From assembly GCF_000469135.2 (NCBI RefSeq), contig NZ_CP048117.1, positions 356,001 through 420,000 of the forward strand: DNA of 64,000 nucleotides. Direction: 5' to 3'. Made by a program: the position numbers and the translations under genes. Positions 34,759 through 43,146 of the stretch are shown here, in pieces. The stretch is from Bacillus sp. SB49 (GTDB lineage Bacteria > Bacillota > Bacilli > Bacillales > Halobacillaceae). Each line of letters starts with the position of its first letter. Position 1 is the first letter of the stretch. The notes beneath the pieces were generated by a model. It searched no databases. It worked only from the letters and a program-made list of their open reading frames with translations, and had not been told where the DNA came from.

Positions 34759-35762
34759 CGGGAGTATTCCTTATTCAAAGAGAAGGCGTCCGCCAGTAGT
34801 TCATACGACCGCATGCGTTCCTCGAATGGAGAAACAATGGTATTGACGATCAACTCATCGACCCCGTAGTCGTCGGCGAGTTGGACCATTTCTTCTTTTA
34901 CTCTCTCCTTGCATCCAACGATCATACGGTGCCGGTTCTCGCGGATTTTCTCTTCTTCATAGAGGGAATAAGAATAGGAGAGTGCCTCTTCCGGTGTCGG
35001 AAAATGGTTCATATCGGTTCCGCGCTCAATTTGTAGAAGGGCTAAATCAAGTCCTGTTGCCAAATACTCGGCTTTCTCATCCGATTCTGAACAGATGACG
35101 AAAACAGATACATTCACAGCAGGTTTATCCTGCTGCATAGATGGAGTGAAATAGTCTTTGTATCGATCGACTGCTCTTGTCCCGCCCCGGCCGTTAATAA
35201 AGTGGGCGAACGAGTAAGAGGTGCCTAAATCAGCTGCGACCCGAGCACTTGTCCCGCTGGAACCGAGCATCCATACAGGAGGCGCTGATTGTCCTTTCGG
35301 TGACGCATATATATCCATACCGTGCGGGTCATATCCGTGAAGATACGCCATTAATTCTTCCACTTGCTGTGGATAGCCTTCTGTATTAGGAAGCTTTCCG
35401 CGGTTCAGGGCAAGGTTCACGTTCGGTTTTCCTCCTGGTGCCCGGCCGATACCTACATCCACACGATTCGGGTGAAGTGTCTCCAGAATGCGGAAGGCTT
35501 CCGCTACTTTGTAAGAGCTGTAGTGCGGGAGAAGAACCCCGCCAGTACCAATGCGGATCTTCTTGGTTTGTGAAGCGAGATGGGCGGCTAATACTTCGGG
35601 TGCGGACCCTGCAAGGCTGTCCGTACTGTGATGTTCCGACACCCAGAAGCGATGGTAGCCAAGTTCGTCTGTCCATTTTGCAAGCTCAGATGTTTGTGCT
35701 AGTGCTTCCTGCGGGCTTCCCCCGGATAGGATAGGGGATTGATCCAGTATGCTTAATTTCAT
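34752..35762 (-). CDS. LLM class flavin-dependent oxidoreductase (luciferase-like)
   Basis: A 336-residue luciferase-like monooxygenase of the YtmO/YwcH type: LSILDQSPILSGG at the start, HRFWVSEHHSTDSLAGSAPE, RIGTGGVLLPHYS, and VDVGIGRAPGG. It uses reduced FMN from a separate reductase. Substrate unknown. Start ATG 35762 follows a GGGGGCAGG site. The 160 bases upstream hold only control sequence and a terminator for the neighbouring operon. Confidence 0.85.
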   Translation of the reverse strand: MKLSILDQSPILSGGSPQEALAQTSELAKWTDELGYHRFWVSEHHSTDSLAGSAPEVLAAHLASQTKKIRIGTGGVLLPHYSSYKVAEAFRILETLHPNRVDVGIGRAPGGKPNVNLALNRGKLPNTEGYPQQVEELMAYLHGYDPHGMDIYASPKGQSAPPVWMLGSSGTSARVAADLGTSYSFAHFINGRGGTRAVDRYKDYFTPSMQQDKPAVNVSVFVICSESDEKAEYLATGLDLALLQIERGTDMNHFPTPEEALSYSYSLYEEEKIRENRHRMIVGCKERVKEEMVQLADDYGVDELIVNTIVSPFEERMRSYELLADAFSLNKEYSRH

Positions 35763-35922
35763 CTGCCTGCCCCCTTCATTGTTGGTGGTTATGTCTATGA
35801 CTATCGTCCCACGAGTGGAGGGGAGATGCAAAGGATATGCCTTTTGCGCAGAGGGTTTTATGAGAAGGGAGGAGGCCTCTATTTCCTGTGGGAAAAGCTT
35901 GGAGGGGGTAAGCAGAAGAAAG

Positions 35923-35951
35923 AAAAACGCAGGCGTAGGGCCTGCGTTTTC
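35923..35951 (-). terminator. Terminator after the YknX-like gene
   Basis: AAAACGCAGGC / GCCTGCGTTTT perfect stem followed on the minus strand by a pyrimidine-rich tail. Confidence 0.8.
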
Positions 35952-35960
35952 ATACGTGCT

Positions 35961-37256
35961 TTATCTGGCCAGAAACCCGAGCATACCGTAGGTCAACTTC
36001 GTCTGCTTATCCAGCTTGAATAATTTCTTAGCATGGACATCATCGATATGGATCGGTGTGAAGAAGACCGTTCCGTTACGGAACTCATCTTCCGGCTGAA
36101 CGGCCAGCCATTCGTTCTCCTCTAAGCCCTGAACGATTTCGACGAGGCCGTCTTCGGTTATGCCTTTCTCAATCTCCCGCTTCTCCATTTCACCGTCTTC
36201 ATTCATCACCCAGGCAAAGAGATTCTCCTCTGTGCTGAGCGCTTCATCGGCGGCGGTGACAGCGCCTGGAGATTCGTTTGTAATGATGCTTATTTCAGCG
36301 TGATACCCTGGTAGAACGTCTTCGTTCAAGTCATCCATGGCAATGGTGAAAGGATACCGGCTCGTTCCTTTTACAGACGTACGATCCGGATGGGTATCGA
36401 TGGAGCTGATCGAACCGGTGCTTTCCATATCCAGCTCCGGTACTCTAATGTCTGCCTGCATTGTTTCATCCACAGTCGTACGCGCCGACTCATCTAATGT
36501 GCCGGAGAGAATCAGATCGGTGGAAGCGATCGTAAGCAGCGGAGCATCCAGCTCTTCCGAGATTTCCGTGACGGTTCCAGCGAAGGTGCTTGTAACGGTA
36601 ATCTGATCGCCATCCTGCTGCAGCTGGTCGAGTTGGTCTTCCTTCATTTCGAGCATCGCTTCCTGTTTCATAAGTTCCGACGCCTGTTCGGCAAGCTTCT
36701 CCTGCTTCAAGTATTCTGCTTCCGCATTGGAGGAAGTGTCCTCCTGCTGCAGAGGTGAACGATCCGTCATTTCTTCCGTCTCATCCGGATTTCCTCCCCC
36801 GAAAAAGCTGGGAGCGCTCATTCCGGACGTCGACTCGGACGGCTCCGGAATTTCATAGTCTTCCAATTCTTCTATGTAAGCTTCTGTCGCGGAGATTTCC
36901 TGCTCGATGCGGTCGATGTCTCCCTGAAGCTGTGCTTCCTGGGCGTAATAATCTGATACAGCATAAGTGTACAGGTCATCGCCGTCTGCGACGGTATCTC
37001 CTTCTTCAACGAGAAACTCTTGGAAGCTGCCAAGCTCCTCATCCAAGTATACAGGGGTAGTCGTTTCCGAAGTGAAAACTCCTTTTGTCTCCAGCGTTTC
37101 CGCCAAATCTTCTGTTACTGTCTGTGACCAGTCGTGGACGTAGGATTTTCGCTCGACCTTCTCTTCCTCATCGAAATAAATGAGGAGAGCGTTTGCCACA
37201 ATAAATGCGACGATTAATAATCCCAGGATGCGCCCTTTCACATTAACTTTTGCCAT
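35961..37256 (-). CDS. HlyD/YknX-like membrane fusion (efflux adaptor) protein
   Basis: A 431-residue protein: one N-terminal membrane helix (ILGLLIVAFIVANALLIYF), a lipoyl/barrel half, a long coiled coil (about residues 105-215, broken by a low-complexity Ser, Pro, Gly and Glu stretch), and beta-barrel and C-terminal domains. It resembles the YknX adaptor of the Bacillus YknWXYZ exporter that protects against the SdpC toxin. It lies 22 bases after the YknW-like gene. The YknY/YknZ ABC parts are not present in the window. Confidence 0.78.
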   Translation of the reverse strand: MAKVNVKGRILGLLIVAFIVANALLIYFDEEEKVERKSYVHDWSQTVTEDLAETLETKGVFTSETTTPVYLDEELGSFQEFLVEEGDTVADGDDLYTYAVSDYYAQEAQLQGDIDRIEQEISATEAYIEELEDYEIPEPSESTSGMSAPSFFGGGNPDETEEMTDRSPLQQEDTSSNAEAEYLKQEKLAEQASELMKQEAMLEMKEDQLDQLQQDGDQITVTSTFAGTVTEISEELDAPLLTIASTDLILSGTLDESARTTVDETMQADIRVPELDMESTGSISSIDTHPDRTSVKGTSRYPFTIAMDDLNEDVLPGYHAEISIITNESPGAVTAADEALSTEENLFAWVMNEDGEMEKREIEKGITEDGLVEIVQGLEENEWLAVQPEDEFRNGTVFFTPIHIDDVHAKKLFKLDKQTKLTYGMLGFLAR

Positions 37257-37278
37257 AGTATTTCCACCTGCTGCTTTC

Positions 37279-37950
37279 TTACCTGATTAGATAAAGTAGG
37301 AACAAATCATAGTGGGCAAGGGCGGAGGTACCGGCCCATAAGAGGATGTGCCAAACGATGACTCCAGTCCATATCCACCCTTTTCTCGTAGTAGACAACC
37401 AAGTGAGACATTTGACTTGATACCAGATGATGAACAATTGAAAAATGGATATCGCTCCGAAGAAATAAATGATCCACTCGATGGAAGTGATGTAGGAAGC
37501 GATCACTCCGAAGGAAAGAGGGGATACATACCAGTCGATACCTGCGTAGACCATGAGCGGAATCCATGTGATCCGTTCCAAAAGCATGATCAACAATACG
37601 TTCATCTGGATGATGAACAGTTTCTTATAAGATACATTATTAAATAACCAGAAGAAAAAGGAAGAGATGAACAGGACGAATAGGAAGATTCCCAGGGCGA
37701 ACGCTGTCCGGCCGATCAGAAACCAGGCTTTCCTCTGTTCGTATTCTGTACGGGTCAACCCGTCCATATTGGCAGAGATCGCATCCGTGCCGAGTCCGAG
37801 CCAAGCCGTCCATGTGTATGTAAGGACTGTTAATACTAAAGTGAAGAATAATAGATTCCAAACGTTCCTCAGCCGCTCGGCTTCATTCAAACGAAATAAA
37901 TGATCGTCCCGGCGGGTGAACAACTTAATGAGATTTACTGAATAAGTCAT
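37279..37950 (-). CDS. Yip1-like membrane protein, YknW type
   Basis: A 223-residue protein with about five hydrophobic helices and a cytoplasmic N terminus (VNLIKLFTRRDDHLFRLNEAERL). Length, helices and position before an HlyD-type adaptor fit YknW, which helps assemble the YknXYZ exporter in Bacillus. AAAGGA lies eight bases before ATG 37950; an upstream ATG at 37959 overlaps that site. Confidence 0.68.
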   Translation of the reverse strand: MTYSVNLIKLFTRRDDHLFRLNEAERLRNVWNLLFFTLVLTVLTYTWTAWLGLGTDAISANMDGLTRTEYEQRKAWFLIGRTAFALGIFLFVLFISSFFFWLFNNVSYKKLFIIQMNVLLIMLLERITWIPLMVYAGIDWYVSPLSFGVIASYITSIEWIIYFFGAISIFQLFIIWYQVKCLTWLSTTRKGWIWTGVIVWHILLWAGTSALAHYDLFLLYLIR

Positions 37951-38104
37951 GTCCTCCATCCTTTGGCAGCAAAATTAAAGCTATGTCTTATTTTAACGGA
38001 AATTGTCACCAGTTGCTATAAAGGATTGTAATCTTTGGAAAAATGAGAAATCCTGAAAATGGTGGACTCCATCGGAAAGAAGAGGCAGCTTTCAAGGATA
38101 TAAC

Positions 38105-38130
38105 AAAGGTGCTTCCAAAGAAGCACCTTT
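38105..38130. terminator. Hairpin downstream of the MATE gene
   Basis: A 10-bp stem AAAGGTGCTT / AAGCACCTTT with a six-base loop. T tracts are poor on both strands, so its strength is uncertain. Confidence 0.5.
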
Positions 38131-38216
38131 GTTTGTTTCGGTATTGATTTTCAGGCCCTGAAGGGGACGGGAAGGCAGGTGTGAAGCCTTCTCGTTTTCC
38201 AGCGCCCGGAAATACG

Positions 38217-39593
38217 TTAAGTGGCTGCTGTATCATAGTTTCCTGGTTTCTTCTTCGTATGGAAGAAGAGCTTCCTGTCTTTGTACAGGAAGAACATAGA
38301 CAGGGTGAACGCAAACAGGTCAGATAACGGGAAGGCAAGCCATACGCCGGTCACGCCGAAGAAGTTCGGCAGGATCAGTACGAGCGGAATCAGGAATAAA
38401 ACCTGGCGTGCCATGGAAAGTATCAGCGCAGGCTTTGCCATGCCCAAAGCCTGATACAAACCGCCGCTTACGACCTGAGCACCAATTAATATAGCAAGAG
38501 AGAACATGATCCGCATGGCATGAGCACCGGAATCGATCGTCTCCTGGTCTCCGGTGAAAATCTTCATCAAGCCTTCCGGGAAGACCATCATAATAATGAA
38601 GATGAGGGCGGAAATTATCGTGACAACCTTCATTCCGAGTTTGATGGTGTCCTTCAGCCTTTCATCATTGTTCGCACCGTAATTGTACCCGATGATCGGC
38701 TGCATGCCCTGAAGGACTCCGATCATCGGCATAATCGTGAACATCGTCAGCTTCTGGACGATACCGAAGACGCCGACTTCGAACTCGCTGCCGAATTTAA
38801 TAAGCATCAAGTTGATCGCAATCATCATCGCACTCCCTGCCACCTGCCGAATGAAGGCAGGTAAGCCGATGGTCACGACTTCTTTCAGCACTTTGTATAC
38901 AGGGAGGAGGTACGCCGTTTTTATAGCAAGGGAGGATTTTCCCTTAAGGAAGTAATTTAAAATGACGACGGTGACGGTCGCCTGGGAAATCACGGTTGCA
39001 ACCGCCGCCCCCTGCACGCCCATATCAAGACCGAAGATGAAGATTGGATCTAATATGATGTTGATGACAGCAGGGATGATCATGGTCATCATGGCGAACT
39101 TCGAATTCCCCTCCGAACGGATGATGCTGTTCGTTGTAAACGCAAACGAGAAGAAGAACGATCCGACCATGATTGGGAACAAATAATCACGCGCGAAAGG
39201 CATGATGTTGTCGGTCGTACCGAACAGTCTTAACAGTGGTTCGAGAAAGGTGAAGGCACCGATCAGACCGATGCCGCTGACGAGCACGATGGTGAACAGG
39301 ACGTTGCCGAAGACGTGGTTCGCTTCTTCCGGCTTGTTCTCCCCGAGACGTCTTGAGATGACGGAAGCACCCCCGATACCGACAGCAGCGGATATGGCCA
39401 TGATGATCATCATGACAGGAAATCCGATACTCACCCCGGAAACGCCGAGAATGCCGACGCCGCGGGCGATGAATAGCGTGTCGACGACGTTGTATAAGGC
39501 CATGACGAACATTCCTACCATAGCGGGAATCGATAAATTGGCCAGCAGCTTCGGAATCGGCTGTGTACCTAAACGCTGACTCTGTTCTTTCAT
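38217..39593 (-). CDS. MATE family multidrug efflux transporter
   Basis: A 458-residue carrier with twelve helices in two similar halves (IPAMVGMFVMALYNVVDTLFIARG; VGLPAFIRQV-like repeat). It exports cationic drugs using sodium or protons. It begins with ATG 39593 overlapping the stop of the MarR gene as ATGA, with AGGAGGGAC before it, so it is the second gene of a self-regulated marR-MATE operon. Confidence 0.9.
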   Translation of the reverse strand: MKEQSQRLGTQPIPKLLANLSIPAMVGMFVMALYNVVDTLFIARGVGILGVSGVSIGFPVMMIIMAISAAVGIGGASVISRRLGENKPEEANHVFGNVLFTIVLVSGIGLIGAFTFLEPLLRLFGTTDNIMPFARDYLFPIMVGSFFFSFAFTTNSIIRSEGNSKFAMMTMIIPAVINIILDPIFIFGLDMGVQGAAVATVISQATVTVVILNYFLKGKSSLAIKTAYLLPVYKVLKEVVTIGLPAFIRQVAGSAMMIAINLMLIKFGSEFEVGVFGIVQKLTMFTIMPMIGVLQGMQPIIGYNYGANNDERLKDTIKLGMKVVTIISALIFIIMMVFPEGLMKIFTGDQETIDSGAHAMRIMFSLAILIGAQVVSGGLYQALGMAKPALILSMARQVLFLIPLVLILPNFFGVTGVWLAFPLSDLFAFTLSMFFLYKDRKLFFHTKKKPGNYDTAAT

Positions 39594-40048
39594 TTGCCGT
39601 CCCTCCTTGTAAGGTCGCGGTTCAAGTTGTTCTGCATCTTTTTCAGCCAGGCGTTCATCACCTGTTCTTCTTCCCAGGACAATCCTTCTGTAGCTTCTGT
39701 TTCTATTTCGTCGATGATCTGGAGGATCGTGTCGTAGAGATCCAAGCCCTGATCGGTAAGCGAAATAAGCTTTGTCCGTTTGTCCGTTTCGCTTGGGCGT
39801 TTCAAAATACGCTCATGCTTTAATAACGATTCAATGAGTCCGTTCATAGAAGAGGCCTGGATATGGAGTCTCTTCTGCATTTCTGTCTGGGACTGTTCCC
39901 CGGATGTCGCAAGGAAGTAGATGACTTTCGCCTGGGCGTGTGTCAATCCGTATTCGCCGAGTCTTTCGTTATATATGTTTTTTAGAAAATGGGATACCAT
40001 GTGGATGTTATATCCCAGAGAATGATCAATTTGTTTTTTCTTTTCCAT
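39590..40048 (-). CDS. MarR family transcriptional regulator
   Basis: A 152-residue winged-helix regulator: LTHAQAKVIYFLATSGEQSQTEMQKRLHIQASSMNGLIESLLKHERILKRPSETDKRTKLISLTDQG covers the DNA-binding domain and wing. It very likely represses its own operon with the MATE pump. A candidate operator lies over the transcription start just upstream. Confidence 0.9.
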   Translation of the reverse strand: MEKKKQIDHSLGYNIHMVSHFLKNIYNERLGEYGLTHAQAKVIYFLATSGEQSQTEMQKRLHIQASSMNGLIESLLKHERILKRPSETDKRTKLISLTDQGLDLYDTILQIIDEIETEATEGLSWEEEQVMNAWLKKMQNNLNRDLTRRDGK

Positions 40049-40051
40049 TTA

Positions 40052-40102
40052 TTTAGCCCCCTAAACAAATAGAAGTATAAAGCAGAACAGGAGAGAAGGC
40101 AA
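40052..40102 (-). promoter_or_regulatory. marR-MATE promoter with candidate MarR operator
   Basis: On the minus strand TTGCCT (40102-40097), 17 bases and TATACT (40079-40074) form a promoter. TTTAG-CCCC-CTAAA (40052-40065) is an inverted repeat around the expected start point and the ribosome site, where repressor binding would block expression. The binding protein is inferred. Confidence 0.45.
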
Positions 40103-40203
40103 TCCTCCCGCCTGATTCTTTTTGCTTAACGAATAGAAGGTATTTGTACACATATTTCCTGATGGATTTATTGTAAAATGAAGGAAAAGGAGTGAGGCAG
40201 AAG

Positions 40204-41298
40204 ATGGGTGGATTAATAGAGCGTAAACCGAAGTCCTTCTATATCGCTTTGGTATTTATTTTCCTGCTGCTTGGATCCAATATAGCTATTCAAAAATGGG
40301 AATGGACGGGGCGGGTGGATCCCCTGCTCGTATGGGGGACGGTGCTTGACGTCATGGTGGTTCTGCCTGTTGTCGTCTTCACCTTTCTATTGAGAAGGAA
40401 ACCGACGCTGTCTGTATTTGCGCCGATGATTTTACTCGGTCTTCTTTTCATCCATTGGATTGTTCCTGATTACGCAAAGGAAGAGTTATTCCTGTTGAAT
40501 GTATCAGTCTTGATTCTGGAGGCGGCTGTCGTCCTCTTTGAAATAGGGATGATCGTCTTGTTCGTAAAGAAATACCCGGAATGGAAGCGTCACTTTCAAG
40601 GAGCATCCCAGGAATATCCTCATCTCCTTCCACGCATCTTCGCCGCGAATAAGCGGACCTTCGATCTGGAAGGGAGAGGCCGTACCTTCTCCCGGTTAAG
40701 CGGATTTCTTGCAACAGACGTCTCTGCTGTTCGTTACGCTTTGTTTCCGCGGTTCGACCGCGTTCCTGCTGCGCCGAACAGCTTCAGCTATCACCAGCGA
40801 AGTGAGTACTTCGGGGTGTTTCTCATGCTCGTCCACGCAATGCTGATTGAAATTATTGCTGTGCACGTCATGCTGATGCAGTACAGCCACACGGCCGCAT
40901 GGATAGCGACGGTGCTTGATTTGTATGCCCTGCTTTTCCTGATCGGAGACTACCAGGCAATCCGGAAGTCTCCGGTTATCCTTGAGGATGACCGTCTCCA
41001 CATTCAAAAAGGACTTCGTTTCCATACTGTGATCGATACGGTTGATATAAAGGAACTGGCTGTATATGAAGCGGGTGATGAGCGCTGGCGAAAGGATAAG
41101 CGCGCCGTTCATCTCGGGCTGGCGGGATTCGAACCGGTGCCTCCGCAGCTTGTGCTGGAGCTTGCAGACGCTGTGGATGTACACCTTTTCTTCGGGCTCA
41201 AGAAGCGGGTGGATCGCATCTACCTGACCCTGGATGAGCCGGAGCGGTTCTGGGAAGCGATAAAAAGAGAGGGAGTGGTTTCAAAGGATGGAAAATAG
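40204..41298 (+). CDS. Polytopic membrane protein, unknown
   Basis: A 364-residue protein with about six hydrophobic helices: residues 10-30, 44-62, 70-90, 97-120, then two near 205-255. The rest is soluble, with a C-terminal domain of about 100 residues (LEDDRLHIQKGLRFHTVID ... LTLDEPERFWEAI) that looks like a PH-like or bPH_2-type fold by its strand pattern; this is tentative. Some databases carry misleading beta-carotene monooxygenase names for similar proteins. It begins at ATG 40204, 11 bases after AAAGGAG, and a lipid kinase follows after 32 bases. Confidence 0.6.
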   Translation: MGGLIERKPKSFYIALVFIFLLLGSNIAIQKWEWTGRVDPLLVWGTVLDVMVVLPVVVFTFLLRRKPTLSVFAPMILLGLLFIHWIVPDYAKEELFLLNVSVLILEAAVVLFEIGMIVLFVKKYPEWKRHFQGASQEYPHLLPRIFAANKRTFDLEGRGRTFSRLSGFLATDVSAVRYALFPRFDRVPAAPNSFSYHQRSEYFGVFLMLVHAMLIEIIAVHVMLMQYSHTAAWIATVLDLYALLFLIGDYQAIRKSPVILEDDRLHIQKGLRFHTVIDTVDIKELAVYEAGDERWRKDKRAVHLGLAGFEPVPPQLVLELADAVDVHLFFGLKKRVDRIYLTLDEPERFWEAIKREGVVSKDGK

Positions 41299-41330
41299 TC
41301 AATTATGATAGGAGGAAGGATGGGATAGTC

Positions 41331-42254
41331 ATGCCTCGATATCAGCGTGGTATTTTCTTATATAATGGAAATAAAGAGGAAGCGGAACTGGATACGGCTT
41401 TGCAGCAGACGCTTCCTTCCTTAAGCAGGGAAATTGCAGAGCTTCGTGTCATTCAGACGTTCGAGGTGGAAGAAGTCGGGGAAGTATGCCGCCGCTTCGG
41501 AGAGGAAGTGGATGTCTTTCTCATCTTTGGTGGGGATGGGACAGTTCACGAATGTATCAATCACCTGGCGGAACTGGAAAAGCGCCCGGTCATTGGTGTG
41601 CTGCCGGGAGGCACCTGCAACGATTTCAGCCGCGTATTGGATACTCCGCAGAGGCTGCAGCAGGCAGCGAAAGCGATCATAACAGGTGAGGAATTGTCGG
41701 TGGATGCCGGGAAGACGGACGACAGGTATTTCATCAATTTCTGGGGGATCGGTCTTGTTGCACAGACATCGACGAACATTGATCCGAACCAGAAGAACCG
41801 ATTGGGTGTACTCAGCTATTTCATCAGTGCCTTCAAGACGATGAATGAAGCCGACCCATTCCGCTTCAAGGTGACGGTGGATGGGGAAGAGATCGATGGC
41901 GAAGCGGTGATGGTGCTGGTCATGAATGGGCAGTTCATCGGAACAAGACGGGTGCCGCTTCCTACGATCCATCTTCAGGACGGCAAACTGGATGTGTTAA
42001 TCGTGAAGAACTCGAATCTGACGTTTTTCCGGGAATTGTTGAACGCGGGTAAACCTTCGGCTGAAGATCGGGAATTCCAGGAGCTTTTCCATCGACAAGG
42101 CAGGGAAATCAAGATAGAAACGGAAGCAGAGGAAGCGGTGGATATGGACGGGGAAATTCAGGGAAAAACACCGACGAGCATAGAGGTCCTGCCTGCCCAT
42201 TTCACTTTTCTCGGTGGGGGACCGGAGGCGCTGCACATCGGCCCGGGAAATTGA
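41331..42254 (+). CDS. YegS-family lipid kinase (diacylglycerol kinase domain)
   Basis: A 307-residue kinase. GIFLYNGNK replaces the usual NP-SG, then IFGGDGTVHECINHL, LPGGTCNDFSRVL and a C-terminal VDMDGEIQG. It is a divergent paralogue of the protein at 11943 and likely phosphorylates a lipid. The gene follows the membrane protein by 32 bases and may be cotranscribed with it. Confidence 0.83.
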   Translation: MPRYQRGIFLYNGNKEEAELDTALQQTLPSLSREIAELRVIQTFEVEEVGEVCRRFGEEVDVFLIFGGDGTVHECINHLAELEKRPVIGVLPGGTCNDFSRVLDTPQRLQQAAKAIITGEELSVDAGKTDDRYFINFWGIGLVAQTSTNIDPNQKNRLGVLSYFISAFKTMNEADPFRFKVTVDGEEIDGEAVMVLVMNGQFIGTRRVPLPTIHLQDGKLDVLIVKNSNLTFFRELLNAGKPSAEDREFQELFHRQGREIKIETEAEEAVDMDGEIQGKTPTSIEVLPAHFTFLGGGPEALHIGPGN

Positions 42255-42285
42255 CCGGAATATTTATTTCCCAAGGTGGGATGGT

Positions 42286-42315
42286 TTGACAGAGCAAATT
42301 TGTTAAACTTATACT
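42286..42315 (+). promoter_or_regulatory. Promoter of the MhqR-like gene
   Basis: A perfect -35 TTGACA (42286-42291), an 18-base spacer and TATACT (42310-42315). It lies 94 bases before the MarR start, leaving room for an operator in the leader. Confidence 0.65.
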
Positions 42316-42408
42316 ATCTACTATTGCAGGCATCGTGTTCTCAGTCCCCGCAGACGATGAGGAGCGGGAACCGGAAAGCCTGATCATGGAAAAGGATGGG
42401 CGGACGTC

Positions 42409-42873
42409 ATGAACGAACAAGAGTTATATAAAGAAAAGAAACAAGACCCTTCGCTGAAGCTGTTTGTCGTTATGTCAAAAGCACAGCGGACGATATCCGA
42501 TCTGGTGAAGGATGATATACAACGCTACGAATTGAACCCGACGGAATTCGGGGTACTGGAACTGCTTTATCATCAAGGACCGCAGCCGCTCCAGAAAATC
42601 GGAGAGAAGATATTGCTCGCGAGTGGCAGTATCACTTATGTGGTGGACAAGCTGGAGAAGAAGAAATACTTGGAGCGGGTGCCGTGTCCTAACGACAGAA
42701 GGATCACCTTCGCTTCCATTACGGACAAGGGCCGAGAGCTCCTGCACAGTATCTTTCCTGACCATTGGAAGCGGATCGAGTCGATTCTCGGAGGCTTGAC
42801 CGATGAGGAGAAACGCCAGGCGATCGACCTTCTGAAGAAGCTCGGTAAATACGCCGACGCACAACAGGAGTAG
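42409..42873 (+). CDS. MarR family regulator, MhqR-like
   Basis: A 154-residue winged-helix protein. KLFVVMSKAQRTISDLV, LNPTEFGVLELLYHQGPQPLQKIGEKILLASGSITYVVDKLEKKKYL and NDRRITFASITDKGRELL closely match remembered Bacillus MhqR (YkvE), which represses quinone and azo-compound detoxification genes. No mhq target genes are next to it; its stop codon overlaps the -35 of the ABC-F leader promoter. Confidence 0.78.
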   Translation: MNEQELYKEKKQDPSLKLFVVMSKAQRTISDLVKDDIQRYELNPTEFGVLELLYHQGPQPLQKIGEKILLASGSITYVVDKLEKKKYLERVPCPNDRRITFASITDKGRELLHSIFPDHWKRIESILGGLTDEEKRQAIDLLKKLGKYADAQQE

Positions 42874-42899
42874 ACAATTATCTGATTCTTTTGTAAAAT
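42871..42899 (+). promoter_or_regulatory. Promoter of the ABC-F leader
   Basis: TAGACA (42871-42876), 17 bases, TAAAAT (42894-42899). The -35 includes the stop codon of the MarR gene. Transcripts would begin near 42906, just before the leader ORF. Confidence 0.65.
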
Positions 42900-42932
42900 G
42901 GCAAGTAGACTAAAGACAAAGGAGGTATGAAG

Positions 42933-43034
42933 ATGTTACAGATGCACACGCTTGATTACCAATTGAATTATCTGCGTCGTGCAATTATTCATGATTCAGC
43001 TGCCACAGGGACACGTATGTCCAAAAACAGCTGA
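42933..43034 (+). CDS. Leader peptide upstream of the ABC-F gene
   Basis: A 33-codon frame (MLQMHTLDYQ ... TGTRMSKNS) with an AAAGGAGG site seven bases before ATG 42933; another ATG at 42927 is too close to it. Its last third lies in a nested hairpin: ATTCAGCTG (42994-43002) pairs with CAGCTGAAT (43028-43036), and GGACA with TGTCC inside. It is followed by an intrinsic terminator before the ABC-F gene. This is the layout of ribosome-stalling leader peptides that induce antibiotic-resistance ABC-F genes. Confidence 0.65.
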   Translation: MLQMHTLDYQLNYLRRAIIHDSAATGTRMSKNS

Positions 43035-43113
43035 ATAGGAAGGAATGTAACGTCTCATATCTGATCATATAAGAAAGCCAAAGTCAGAGGTAACGGGACC
43101 TCTGGCTTTTTTT
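42994..43113 (+). promoter_or_regulatory. Attenuator: nested leader hairpin and intrinsic terminator before the ABC-F gene
   Basis: After the 9-bp stem 42994-43002/43028-43036, a terminator AGTCAGAGGT / ACCTCTGGCT (one G-T pair) with a seven-T tail sits at 43084-43112, ending 34 bases before the ABC-F start. TCTGA near 43060 is complementary to TCAGA in the terminator's left arm, so an alternative antiterminator fold is possible. No new promoter is seen after the terminator, so expression of the ABC-F gene should need read-through. Confidence 0.7.
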
Positions 43114-43146
43114 GTGCTTTTTTCATTTGTCTTTAGGAGGAACGTA

